Shown here in pieces: positions 8,621 to 17,968 of a stretch of 63,085 nucleotides of DNA. The stretch is taken from assembly GCA_944354535.1 (NCBI GenBank), contig CALVPY010000011.1, forward strand, positions 1-63,085, read 5' to 3'. Source of the DNA: an uncultured Clostridia bacterium. Its GTDB lineage: Bacteria; Bacillota; Clostridia; Christensenellales; Borkfalkiaceae. The stretch's first letter is position 1. Each line of letters starts with the position of its first letter. The translations under genes and the position numbers were made by a program. Under the pieces are notes generated by a model. The model was given only the letters and a program-made list of their open reading frames with translations. It was not told the origin of the DNA and did no database searches.

Positions 8621-11600
8621 TTACTGAGGAAGCGTCACGACAGAGCCGACCTCCTCGCCCACATAGAACATGACGTCTGCAAGCGTGCCGCGCACTTCGC
8701 CGTGGTTGCACCACTTGCCGATGACGAGGTTCTTATCGGAGAGCTTGCCGCCCGCCGTCTGAATGATGTTGAACGCCATATTCTCCGCGGAAGTACCGGC
8801 GCAGATGAAGAAGTTGCCGTCGATCCTGCCGAAGCCGAAGAGGAGCGTGCCGTTTTTATAGGCGTCCTGTCCACCCTCGCGAAGGTCTTTCCACGGCCAC
8901 CAGCCGTTCTGCCATTCGAGGCCCGCGATGCCGTCGTTGCCGTCCTTGATGCCGCCCTTCACGCCCGAAGTGTCGGCGTCCTGCGCCCACCAGTCTTCCC
9001 ACTTGTCCTTTTCCCAAGCAGCGAAGCCGAACTTGCGCTCGCCCGTAGTGGAGCCGTCCGCGTTCGTGAGCGTTCCCGTCACTCTGCCCGTGATGTAGAA
9101 GTCCTGCCCTGCGGAGACGTTCCAATTCGCCTCCTGCGTTCTGCCGTAGGCGATCTCCTCGGCATACTCGCCGGCGAACGTCATCACGCCCTTTTCGGGC
9201 ACGTTCTCCGTGCGGATGCCGATCATGATGGTCGCCTGCTCCGTGCCGGAGTTATAGAGCCCGAGCGTGAAGCCGCCCATGGAGATGAGGCTGCTCGTCA
9301 CGCGCGCCGCATCGACAAAACGGGTGAATTCCCCTTCGCCGACGGCTGCCGCAAGGAACCAGACGCTCTGCGCCCTGCCGAGAGCGATGCGCAGCGTCCC
9401 TGCCGTAAATGCCGTCTGATATTCTTCGGGCAGTCTGACGCCGCTCTGCTCGCTGCCGACGAACTGCAAGTAAACGCCGTCCGCTTTGAGGTAGATGCCG
9501 CCCATCACTTTGTTGATATCGCCGCCCGTGTTGCCGACCTTGTCCCCCGCGCCCGTCATGGCGTACAGCCCGACGACGGCGTCGTTTGCGCTGTTCGCCT
9601 CGAACTCGGAGACGGCAGCGGTGAGCATGAAGTCGGCATTTACAGCGACGTCGTAGTAGACCTGCGCCGCAAGATCGTCTTTGGAGAGAGTCACCTCATT
9701 CCCTTCAACGGAAACGCCTTCGACCTCTTCAAGGATAGTGCGCGCAAACGCATACGTCTCTTCAAGAGTGCCGCCCACTTCCACCATGTAGGTGGGATAG
9801 CCGACTCCGCCGATGCGCAGCGTGTACGTCCCGTTGGCAAGCTGTCTGAAGCTGACGGTGCCGTCTGCCGAAGGGCTTGCCTTGGTCTCTGCGCCCGTGC
9901 GCTCGGACACGAGATAGACGTCAACGTCCGCGACGTTGGGCTGCTGTTCGAGGAGGGCGTCCGTGACCGTCACTTTGAAGGTGACGTCCGTCTTTGCGAT
10001 GGGCGCGAACGCCGCCGCGATCTCCGCGTCCTTCTCCGTCCACGAAGGGATGGTGATCGTCGCCGTCTCGCCGTCGTAGACGATGGCGGCGCCTGCATAC
10101 TCGCTGTAAGCTTTCCCGTCGATCTGAAGCGAGGAGAACATATATCCCTCGTTCGGGGTGAGTCTGATGACGAGGTCGTCGCCCACGGGGATGCGGTCGG
10201 AGACGGTAACGGTGCCGTTTTCCGCACTCGCGCCCGAGACCGCGATATAGTCGACCTCATCGAAGGAAGCGGCAACAACTGCCTTGTTTGCGATCCAGGA
10301 AGGGAAGGTAACGGTGACCTTTTCGCCCTCGAACTGCGTCTGAACGCCGCCGTATGCCGAATATTCCTTGCCGTTGACGGTGAGCGAATCGAGGCGGTAG
10401 CCCTCGTCGGGCGTGACGACGATCTTGAGTTCGCCGCCGAGCGTCACGTCCTGCGTGACGATCTCCGCCTTGCCGTGTTCGGAGGAGGTGACGGACGCCG
10501 TCACGGTCATAAGATCCTGGGGAACGTCCGCACCCGTCACGAAGGAGACGTCGAGCAGCGTGCCGCGCGTTCCGGGCGCATATTTTCCGATGGTCAGCTC
10601 GCCCGCGAGCTTGCCCATCTGCGAATCGTACCCGGGGATGACGTTGAATACCATGGCACCGCCCTCCTTCCACGCGCAGAGGAAGAGACGGTTGTCGATC
10701 CTGCCGAAGCCGAACCAGACGTCGCCGTTTTCAAGGTCGGTGCGGGTGACGTCGATGTCCACCCACGGCCAATTTCCGTCGTTCTGGCCTGCCCACTGCA
10801 AGCCGACGTTGCCCTTGCCGTCGTCCTTGAATCCGCCGTGCGCTCCCGAGGTATCGTTCTTGGTGCCCCACCAGTTTTCCCATTTGCCTGCCTGCCAGAC
10901 GGAGAAGCCCAGCCAGCGCTCACCCTCGTCCTTCTGACTCGTGTTGAGGAGCTTGCCCTCGATCCTGCCGCTGATGAAGAAGTCCTCGTTCGCGGCGACC
11001 GAATAGTTCTCGGTGTCCGTGCGCCCGATGGGCATTTCGGAATTTTCTTCCCCGTTGAAGGTGATCCTGCCGAGATCGGGAAGATCGGTGCGGGTGAAGA
11101 GGATATTTTTGAGCGTCACCTGTTCGGTGCCGTTATTGTACATACGCAGCTCGTCGATGGCGTTCCTCGTAATGTCGCTCGTGAGGCTGACGAGGTTGAC
11201 AAAGCGCGTCATCGTGCATGGATCCGTTCCGTTGTCGATGCCCGCCGCGAGGAAGAACACGCCTTGGCTCCTGCCGTAGCCGATGCGCAGCGTGCCTTCC
11301 GCAAACGCCGCCTGATATTCTTCGGGAAGGGTGTAGCTCTCCCACCAGCCGTCCTTATATTGCAGGACGACTTTGCCGTCCTTGAGCTGCACGCCGCCGC
11401 GCACCTGGTTGACCTCGTTTCCGTTGTCGCCCGTCTTGTCGCCCGCGCCGATGACGGCGTAGAAGCCGACCTGCGGCTCGCCGGGCGCGCTCGCGATGAG
11501 CGTGAAGGGCGAAAGGATGGTACTGATCATAAAGTCTTCGCCGCCGCCGATGTCGCGGAGAACGATCTCGTCGCACCAGTTCGCGTTGTAGGAGATCGTC

Positions 11601-13984
11601 CCTTCCGTCTCTTTGGAAAGGTCGATGCTCTGATTGTTCGTATCGATGAGGGGCGCCGTGAAGACGTACGTCTCAAGCATATCGCCGCCCACTTCCACTT
11701 CAAACGTCTCGAAGTCGCCGCCGACGGAGAGCACATAAGTGCCGCAGGGAACGGAGCCGAAATCAACGTTGCCCTTGTTGTCCGCCGTGCCCTCGATGAC
11801 GTATTCCTCCTGCCCGCGCAGACCCGTAAGGGTGACGACGGTGCCTTTCGCCGCGGGCGTGCTGTTTGCCGCGAAGTAGTCGTAAAGCTCGACCTTGAAG
11901 GAAACTTCCTCTTCCGCAAGTTCGCCGAACTCGGCGTCGATGTCGGCGCGAAGATTGCGCCACTCGGGGAAGCTAACGACGACCGTATCCCCGTCCACTT
12001 CAATGGAGTATCCGTCGTAGGAATAGAGGTCGATGCCGTTGATGGTGAGCCAGCTCGTTCCGAAGCCTTCCTCGGGCGTGAGGCGGATCTCGAGGGTGCC
12101 GCCGAACGACGTATCCTGTGCCGCAACGGTGCCGTGCTCGGTATTTTCGGGAACAGTTACTTCCACCTTCTGCATCCCGAACACCATGTTCTTATACAGT
12201 CCGCGGTACCCCCACGTTTCCAGCCCGGGCGCGACCGAAACGCCCGTACCGAAGGCATTCGTCGACCAGTCGCTCTTGTGGGAGACGACGTTCTCTTCAA
12301 AGAGCATATCGTTGACCCAGATGGTGAACATCCCGTCCTGATAGCGCACCGCGAAGGGAAGCCCGTCGTCGCTCGTCAAAAGGGCCGCATACTCTGCGGA
12401 GAGCTCCTTCTTGTATTCCCAGATCTCATAGCCGCCCGCCGAACCGTCGCGGCTGACGCCCTGCACATAGTACTTGCCGTCCGACTGCTGATAGAGGATG
12501 GTGATGAAGTAGCTGTCGCCGCCCTCGTCCGTGAAGGAGTAGCCGACGCGGCGGTCGGTGACGCCCTGTGCGAGCACGATGCTCGAGGAGAGGAATACGT
12601 CCGCAGCGTACGCGTCGTTGTAGGACGCGCGCACATAGTTGTTCGTTGTGAGCGAACGGATGACGCCGTCCGTCTTGAAATCGCCGAAATCCCACTGCGA
12701 GAGATCGCCGCGATAGTTTTCGGGGATGTTCGTGTTGCTGCCGAAGGCGATGCGCTCGGTGGAGAGTTCAATGTCGCCGCCTGTTTCCTTGACGGACGCC
12801 GCGGCGTCGTAATACCCGTCCGCCTCCGCGACAAGGCGCGTTGCAAGCGCGGGCAGGGAGTAGCTGCACGGCTCGGAAGCGTCGAACGTGGCGACGAGCG
12901 TACGGCTCATGCCGTTCTCCGCATAGAGGCTCGCTTCCCCTTCCACGCCCGTGAGCGTGACGGAGCCCGTCATCTTCGCTTCGGGGTACTGCGCGAATTC
13001 CGCCTCCACCTTCACGTCCTGCGTTGCATCCGTGATCGTGTAGGAGACAGACCCGTCGTTTGCGATGGTGAGATAGTTCTCGTTGGCGGGCACGCCGTTG
13101 ACGGAGAGCGCCGTGAGGTAGTACCCTTCGGCGGGCGTGACGGTCGTGGACACTTCGCCGCTGTACACGGAGAAGCCGATGTCCCCCTCGCCCTCCAGAA
13201 CGACGCCCTCGCGCTTGGCGATCTTCACGCCGTTTTCGTCCACCTGATACCACTTATAGGCGTCGCTCCAGCTTGCGCCCATCTCCGACATCCCTACGCA
13301 GCAGAAGTCGTCGCGCGAGTTGTTGGAGTCGCGGTTGCGGTTATAGGCGTAATTGGCGTACACCATGTCCGGTTTTTCGATGCCGAGGGATGCGTACGGG
13401 ATATACACTTCGGCGCCCATGGAGGTCGCCTCGCCGTTCACTTCCCCGTCCACGAAGGCGGCGGAATACACCTCGAGGGGGAAGGCGACATAGTTGTTGC
13501 CCAAAAATTGGTTGACTTCCCAGCGGTTGGAAAGGTGGTTGCCGACGCAGTCCACCATGATCTCCCATCCGCCGCCGTTCTTGTTGGCAAGGTCGGGCTC
13601 GGTGGAGAGGAACACCTCAATGCCCGAATTCCCGTAGAACGTCCTGCCCACGCGGTAATAGGTAAAGCTGTCGTCGAACACCTGCACGCCGAAAGTGATG
13701 CCCTCTTCGCCGAGATAGGCGCTCATGCGCATCTTCACGCCCGAGACGGGCGCCCAGGTATTGGTGTTCCAGACGTCGCTCGTCTCGTGCCAGGTGACGT
13801 CCTGCCAGAACGATTCCTCGAACTTGCCGTCCAGCGTGACGCCCTCGATGGAGACCCCTTCCGAGGCGTTCTCATAGATATAGTCCTCAAATTCGTATCC
13901 CGGATCGACCGTACAGGCGACGGCGGCTCCGAGCGATGCCGCTGCCAGAACGCCGCAGCTTATGATGGCAATTTTGCGTTTCAT
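8621..13984 (-). CDS. Giant lipoprotein with CBM9-like domain, InlB-type repeats and a duplicated module
   Basis: 1787 residues from the ATG at 13984, preceded by SD GGAGGG; an ATG 21 bases upstream overlaps the GH43 stop and is less likely. The lipobox Cys is residue 24, so it is surface-anchored. Residues about 40-260 resemble a family 9 carbohydrate-binding module (LDGKFEESFWQDV..., IPYASLGIEKPD). Short beta-repeats of the divergent InlB-like kind follow (patterns such as GGTLEIRLTPEEGF and ITPNEGYMFSSL). A ~350-residue module occurs twice (DNA about 10,525-11,605 and 8,660-9,665) with conserved LPEEYQ.AF..GTLRI, ENWWG/EDWWA, WPW and FGFGRID segments. No catalytic motif was recognised. It probably binds glycan at the cell surface and hands it to the adjacent enzymes and transporter; this is inference from context. 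Confidence 0.8.
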   Translation of the reverse strand: MKRKIAIISCGVLAAASLGAAVACTVDPGYEFEDYIYENASEGVSIEGVTLDGKFEESFWQDVTWHETSDVWNTNTWAPVSGVKMRMSAYLGEEGITFGVQVFDDSFTYYRVGRTFYGNSGIEVFLSTEPDLANKNGGGWEIMVDCVGNHLSNRWEVNQFLGNNYVAFPLEVYSAAFVDGEVNGEATSMGAEVYIPYASLGIEKPDMVYANYAYNRNRDSNNSRDDFCCVGMSEMGASWSDAYKWYQVDENGVKIAKREGVVLEGEGDIGFSVYSGEVSTTVTPAEGYYLTALSVNGVPANENYLTIANDGSVSYTITDATQDVKVEAEFAQYPEAKMTGSVTLTGVEGEASLYAENGMSRTLVATFDASEPCSYSLPALATRLVAEADGYYDAAASVKETGGDIELSTERIAFGSNTNIPENYRGDLSQWDFGDFKTDGVIRSLTTNNYVRASYNDAYAADVFLSSSIVLAQGVTDRRVGYSFTDEGGDSYFITILYQQSDGKYYVQGVSRDGSAGGYEIWEYKKELSAEYAALLTSDDGLPFAVRYQDGMFTIWVNDMLFEENVVSHKSDWSTNAFGTGVSVAPGLETWGYRGLYKNMVFGMQKVEVTVPENTEHGTVAAQDTSFGGTLEIRLTPEEGFGTSWLTINGIDLYSYDGYSIEVDGDTVVVSFPEWRNLRADIDAEFGELAEEEVSFKVELYDYFAANSTPAAKGTVVTLTGLRGQEEYVIEGTADNKGNVDFGSVPCGTYVLSVGGDFETFEVEVGGDMLETYVFTAPLIDTNNQSIDLSKETEGTISYNANWCDEIVLRDIGGGEDFMISTILSPFTLIASAPGEPQVGFYAVIGAGDKTGDNGNEVNQVRGGVQLKDGKVVLQYKDGWWESYTLPEEYQAAFAEGTLRIGYGRSQGVFFLAAGIDNGTDPCTMTRFVNLVSLTSDITRNAIDELRMYNNGTEQVTLKNILFTRTDLPDLGRITFNGEENSEMPIGRTDTENYSVAANEDFFISGRIEGKLLNTSQKDEGERWLGFSVWQAGKWENWWGTKNDTSGAHGGFKDDGKGNVGLQWAGQNDGNWPWVDIDVTRTDLENGDVWFGFGRIDNRLFLCAWKEGGAMVFNVIPGYDSQMGKLAGELTIGKYAPGTRGTLLDVSFVTGADVPQDLMTVTASVTSSEHGKAEIVTQDVTLGGELKIVVTPDEGYRLDSLTVNGKEYSAYGGVQTQFEGEKVTVTFPSWIANKAVVAASFDEVDYIAVSGASAENGTVTVSDRIPVGDDLVIRLTPNEGYMFSSLQIDGKAYSEYAGAAIVYDGETATITIPSWTEKDAEIAAAFAPIAKTDVTFKVTVTDALLEQQPNVADVDVYLVSERTGAETKASPSADGTVSFRQLANGTYTLRIGGVGYPTYMVEVGGTLEETYAFARTILEEVEGVSVEGNEVTLSKDDLAAQVYYDVAVNADFMLTAAVSEFEANSANDAVVGLYAMTGAGDKVGNTGGDINKVMGGIYLKADGVYLQFVGSEQSGVRLPEEYQTAFTAGTLRIALGRAQSVWFLAAAVGEGEFTRFVDAARVTSSLISMGGFTLGLYNSGTEQATIMIGIRTENVPEKGVMTFAGEYAEEIAYGRTQEANWNVSAGQDFYITGRVTGTLTNADGSTTGERKFGFAAWEKDKWEDWWAQDADTSGVKGGIKDGNDGIAGLEWQNGWWPWKDLREGGQDAYKNGTLLFGFGRIDGNFFICAGTSAENMAFNIIQTAGGKLSDKNLVIGKWCNHGEVRGTLADVMFYVGEEVGSVVTLPQ

Positions 13985-14001
13985 CTTTTTCCCTCCTTCT
14001 C

Positions 14002-16026
14002 TCATTTGCCGAGAACGACGATCTCGCCGATGGCGAGCGTCTCTACGCCGTCGATGACGTATCCTTCGTCGTCCGCAAGGACGAGCCTGTCAAGTTCGCC
14101 CGCCGTCTGCCCCTCTTCGAACATACGCGACGTTTTGGGGTCGACGGTGATGCGGATCTCGCTCACCATGATGGGGTTGAACACCGCAATGGCACTGCCG
14201 CCCGGACGCATCGCCTGCGTACCGACGGGGCAGTAAGTATCCCAATCGAAGGCAAGATCGTCGATGCAGCCCGTTCCCGTAAAGTCGCCGTCCGTGAAGT
14301 CGAACTCGATGCGCGCGATGTTGAAGAACGCGTTCTCGAAATAGCGGCTGTTGCAGATCATGATGCCCGTCACTTCGCGCGGCTCAGCGAACCTCAGCGT
14401 GATGGTCGTCTTCTCCGTGGTGGTGTACTCCTTGATATAGCTGAAGCGGCTGTACACCGAGAACAGTCCGTCCGTAAGCGCCGCGGCGTTTTCCCCCGCA
14501 GAGACGCTCACCTCCGCATCCGCGGCGATGTCGGCGTATTCGCCATCGATCTTGGGCTGCAGGGTGACAGTCGGGCCGTTGACATACAGGACGGGCGTGC
14601 CCTCGTTGTTCTTGACGATCTTCACCCTGTCCGCCGCCACGGCGCGCTGGCCGCTGCCGTTGGGGTTGATGTGCTGATGGTAGATGACATACATATCCTC
14701 CCCGTTCTGCACGATGCTGTGGTGCCCCGTTCCCGAGATGTAGTTGAAGTCCATCGCCGTGAGGAACAATCCGCCCTCCTCTTCGGGGAGCTTGGTGAAC
14801 GTACCGAGCGGGCTGTCGCCGATCGCCTGCCACACGCCGTAATTCTTTTCGGCATAGCCGTTGACGGAGAACATCAGGGAATAGTACGTCTTGCCGTCCA
14901 CCTCGTAATCTACCATGAAAGGTCCTTCGTTGATGATGGACTGCTCGTAATCGTTGGTGTTGGCGGGCGTGACGTCCGTGACCGTCATATACCCCGTTTC
15001 GGTGAGGTGCGCGAGCGTGGAATAGTCGGGATCCCACCACTCGTTCATCTTGATGCCCCACACGTTGGTCACCGAAAAGCTTGCGTTGTGGTTGCGGTTG
15101 AAGAGCAGATACTTGGTGCCGTCGGGCGCAACGTAGGGCGAGGGGTCGATCTCGGTGAAATAGGCAAAGCCGTGATCGGGATCGGAATAGGTATAGGGTT
15201 CGGAGGCGATGAGCGTCTCCGCGTTCTTCTTGGCATCCTCCTCGCTCGCGCCGCTCGCAAGGTACTGCTCGTACCAATACTCGTACCCCGTCTCGCGCCG
15301 CGCTTCGTCCTCCTTTTCAAAGACGATGCGGGCCTGCGCCATCAGCTTGTCGTTGTCGAAGAGCGGCGTGGCGTCGGGAGAAGGCTCCCCCGAAACGCGC
15401 CCGATGGCGTTGGAGCGGGACTCGCTGTCGTCCGCGTCGTAGTCGTACGGTTCATACGGCCCCCACGGGCAGGAGGACGTGGCAAGTCCCAGAAGGGACA
15501 TGTCGTTGTAGCCTTCCACCCATTTGCCTTCCGTCTCCACTTCGCGGGCGGAGAGATAGCTCCCCGTCTCCTGCGAAGGAACATTGCAGGAATAGAACAT
15601 ATAGAAGGTCTGATCTTCCTTGTCGAAGATGACTTCGGGCGCCCACATATCCTCATAGCCGTAGTGATCTTCCGAGGGAGCGAAGGCGCGCTGACCCGTC
15701 GTCTGCGTCATGTTCTCCCAATTCGTGAGGTCGCGGCTGCGCCAGCAGTCGAAGAAGCGCGCGCCGCCCGTCGCATCGGAGGTGGCGAACATATAATACC
15801 AGCCGCCGTAGGTGGCACTCTCCTCCTCGCTCACATAGAACGCACCGGGGTCGGCGCATTCCGTTTCGAGCTCATTCCGGTAGAACAAGCTCTCATCGTA
15901 CGATCCGTCCGCATTGATCATGTCGTCGTACTTCATGGCGATGGCATCATTTCCCGAAGTGCAGCCGCTCAGAACGAAGGTGAGCGCCGCAGCTCCCGCA
16001 ATGATGCCGAACAGTCTCTTTTTCAT
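14002..16026 (-). CDS. GH43-like glycosidase lipoprotein
   Basis: 674 residues; signal peptide with lipobox Cys22. The five-bladed-propeller GH43 pattern is present: catalytic base Asp59 in ECADPGAF, pKa-modulating Asp294 in FTEIDPSPY, and the acid Glu367 in INEGPFMVDY, in the usual order. GTGHHSIVQNGEDMYVIYHQH is typical of GH43 as well. The C-terminal ~170 residues form a beta-sandwich, possibly carbohydrate-binding. GH43 enzymes are arabinofuranosidases, xylosidases or galactanases. SD AAGGAGG precedes the ATG. It follows the ABC permeases by 24 bp and its stop overlaps an alternative start of the next gene, so it belongs to the same operon. The exact activity is open. Confidence 0.85.
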   Translation of the reverse strand: MKKRLFGIIAGAAALTFVLSGCTSGNDAIAMKYDDMINADGSYDESLFYRNELETECADPGAFYVSEEESATYGGWYYMFATSDATGGARFFDCWRSRDLTNWENMTQTTGQRAFAPSEDHYGYEDMWAPEVIFDKEDQTFYMFYSCNVPSQETGSYLSAREVETEGKWVEGYNDMSLLGLATSSCPWGPYEPYDYDADDSESRSNAIGRVSGEPSPDATPLFDNDKLMAQARIVFEKEDEARRETGYEYWYEQYLASGASEEDAKKNAETLIASEPYTYSDPDHGFAYFTEIDPSPYVAPDGTKYLLFNRNHNASFSVTNVWGIKMNEWWDPDYSTLAHLTETGYMTVTDVTPANTNDYEQSIINEGPFMVDYEVDGKTYYSLMFSVNGYAEKNYGVWQAIGDSPLGTFTKLPEEEGGLFLTAMDFNYISGTGHHSIVQNGEDMYVIYHQHINPNGSGQRAVAADRVKIVKNNEGTPVLYVNGPTVTLQPKIDGEYADIAADAEVSVSAGENAAALTDGLFSVYSRFSYIKEYTTTEKTTITLRFAEPREVTGIMICNSRYFENAFFNIARIEFDFTDGDFTGTGCIDDLAFDWDTYCPVGTQAMRPGGSAIAVFNPIMVSEIRITVDPKTSRMFEEGQTAGELDRLVLADDEGYVIDGVETLAIGEIVVLGK

Positions 16027-16050
16027 AGTTTCCTCCTTACTTATCGTCCG

Positions 16051-16959
16051 TTAATCTTTGAGGCCACCTGCGGAGACGCCGTCCACAAAGAACTTATGCC
16101 CCACGAAATAGATGGCGATGATGGGAATGAGCGCGATGACGGCGCCCGCGCAGCTCACGGCATCGGAATTTTTCATTGCGCCATAGTAGCTTTGCAGCTC
16201 CGCCAGCATAAAGGCGAGCGTCTTGATCTCCGAGCCGTTCAAATAGAGCAGCGGTCCCATGTAGTCGTTGTATCCCCCCACAAAGGCGAGGATGCCCTGC
16301 CCCACAAAGGCGGGGACAGCGAGCGGGATCATGATGGTGACATAGCACCTGAAAAATCCCATGCCGTCGATCTGCCCCGCCTCAAGGAGGGACTGCGGGA
16401 TACCCGAAAAGTACTGCGTGAAGAAGAACACGGTCGCAGCACCGCCGAAGCACCCCGGAATGATGAGCGGAAGAGGCCCCTGCGCCCAGCCGAGGATGTT
16501 ATACCAGAGGTAGCTGGGCATCATGAGCACCGTGCCGGGGATGCTCATGGTGGCGATGGTGACGGCGAACATCCACTTTTTGGCGCGGAAGCGCAGCTTG
16601 GCATAAGCGAAGGACGCCAGCCCCGAGACGAACAGCCCCACGAGCATGGACGGCACGACGATCCACAGGGTATTGACGAACCCCATCAGGATGTTCGAGC
16701 GCTCGGACGTGAGCACCAGCTCGTACGCATCCGCCGCCGTGCGTTCGGGCCACCAGGTAAATTCAAGGACGTTCCGCTCCTGAAAGGACGTCGAAATAAT
16801 GACCCAGAAGGGAACGAGAACGAGGAACAGCCCCAGAATGAGCAGAACGTATGCGACGATCTTGAACGCAACGGAGCCTTTGTCCTCTTTGACGCGGTTG
16901 TGTACTTTCTGAGGCGCAGCACCTGCGGGCTGCGCTATCTTTGTTTCTTCAATAGTCAT
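16051..16959 (-). CDS. Carbohydrate ABC transporter permease, MalG/LacG type
   Basis: 302 residues with six membrane segments after a ~30-residue cytoplasmic tail. The EAA loop reads EAGQIDGMGFFRCYVTIMIPLAVPA, the docking site for the ATPase in the carbohydrate-uptake-1 family. The start overlaps the stop region of the upstream permease by 11 bp, indicating translational coupling. With the other permease it forms the heterodimeric channel for the binding protein encoded first in the operon. No ATPase gene is nearby, which is common in Firmicutes, where one MsmK-type ATPase serves several importers. Confidence 0.92.
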   Translation of the reverse strand: MTIEETKIAQPAGAAPQKVHNRVKEDKGSVAFKIVAYVLLILGLFLVLVPFWVIISTSFQERNVLEFTWWPERTAADAYELVLTSERSNILMGFVNTLWIVVPSMLVGLFVSGLASFAYAKLRFRAKKWMFAVTIATMSIPGTVLMMPSYLWYNILGWAQGPLPLIIPGCFGGAATVFFFTQYFSGIPQSLLEAGQIDGMGFFRCYVTIMIPLAVPAFVGQGILAFVGGYNDYMGPLLYLNGSEIKTLAFMLAELQSYYGAMKNSDAVSCAGAVIALIPIIAIYFVGHKFFVDGVSAGGLKD

Positions 16960-17956
16960 AGCTCACCCACAATTTGGAAATTCTCTTGTTGAGCGCCAAT
17001 ACGAGCGTGATCGCCACAAAGAGCAAGAGGCTCAGAATGGACGCCACGGGCATCCCGCCCGCGCCCGGGTTGTTCATCGTATTATAAATGTGGAAGACGG
17101 TGGTAAGCCCTGCATCGCCCGGCCCCGCCGCGCCCGTCACATACCCCGACGTCTTCTGCGCGAAGATCTGCGCGATATCGAAGGTCTGCAGGCCGTTCAG
17201 AAGCCCCATCGACAACAAAAAGTAAAGTGTCGGGCTGATCGCGGGGAAGGTGATGGACATGAACTGCCGAAACCGGCTGGCGCCGTCCAGCTTTGCCGCC
17301 TCGTAGAGGGCGGGATTGACGTTGGCGAGCGCCGCCTGCACCATGAGGATGCCGTAGCCGGGCGCCTTCCACGCGATGGTGATGACGAGCATCCACGGGA
17401 ACCACTTGCTGTCGCGGAACCAATCGGGGGGATTGGCGACGCCCAGCGAGGAGAGCAGGGAATTGATGATGCCGCCCGTGGGCTTGAAGATCTGCACCCA
17501 CATGATGGAGATGGCGGCGGAAGAACAGACGTAAGGGATAAAGAAGAAGATGGTGAACAGCTTCCCTCCCTTGATCTTCTGCGAGAGCACGGCGGCGATG
17601 ATGATGGAGATGACGAGCCCCACGATGTGCGAGAGCGTCATCTCAAGGCTCACCAGGAAAGACTTCCAGAAGGGAAGGTCGGTGAACGCTTTGGCGAAAT
17701 TCGCAAAGGAATTCCAGTGCAATGTCGCAATGTTCATGCCGTTCATGTCGCAGAACATGGTCACGACGGCGATACAGACGGGGACCGCCGAGAAGAGCAG
17801 GAACCCGAGGAGCGGAATGGCGGCAAACACCGTTCCGCACACCTCCTCCTTCCGGACGGTCCTCCGTTTTTTGCGGGACGGCTGCAGGGAAGAGAGCGTG
17901 CGTTCCTCCTCTTCCCGTACAGCGGCCTCACCCGTTACAGCGGGAGATCGTTGCAT
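16949..17956 (-). CDS. Carbohydrate ABC transporter permease, MalF/UgpA type
   Basis: 335 residues: a ~40-residue basic cytoplasmic N-terminus, then six membrane segments. The EAA motif is YEAAKLDGASRFRQFMSITFP, with the long loop between segments 3 and 4 that marks MalF/LplB-type subunits (IMWVQIFKPTGGIINSLL). It lies 12 bp after the solute-binding protein and overlaps the second permease. Together they import an oligosaccharide. Substrate is undefined but presumably a product of the GH43/CBM surface machinery encoded next. Confidence 0.92.
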   Translation of the reverse strand: MQRSPAVTGEAAVREEEERTLSSLQPSRKKRRTVRKEEVCGTVFAAIPLLGFLLFSAVPVCIAVVTMFCDMNGMNIATLHWNSFANFAKAFTDLPFWKSFLVSLEMTLSHIVGLVISIIIAAVLSQKIKGGKLFTIFFFIPYVCSSAAISIMWVQIFKPTGGIINSLLSSLGVANPPDWFRDSKWFPWMLVITIAWKAPGYGILMVQAALANVNPALYEAAKLDGASRFRQFMSITFPAISPTLYFLLSMGLLNGLQTFDIAQIFAQKTSGYVTGAAGPGDAGLTTVFHIYNTMNNPGAGGMPVASILSLLLFVAITLVLALNKRISKLWVSYDY

Positions 17957-17968
17957 ATCCTCCCCCCC

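Noticed and set aside
8702-14236. A 1844-codon plus-strand open frame antisense to the giant lipoprotein
   Set aside because: It covers the reverse complement of a gene with a clear signal peptide, SD and domains. Its translation is low-complexity (rich in Arg, His, Val, Asp) without any motif, which is expected from high-GC codon bias. No SD or promoter supports it.
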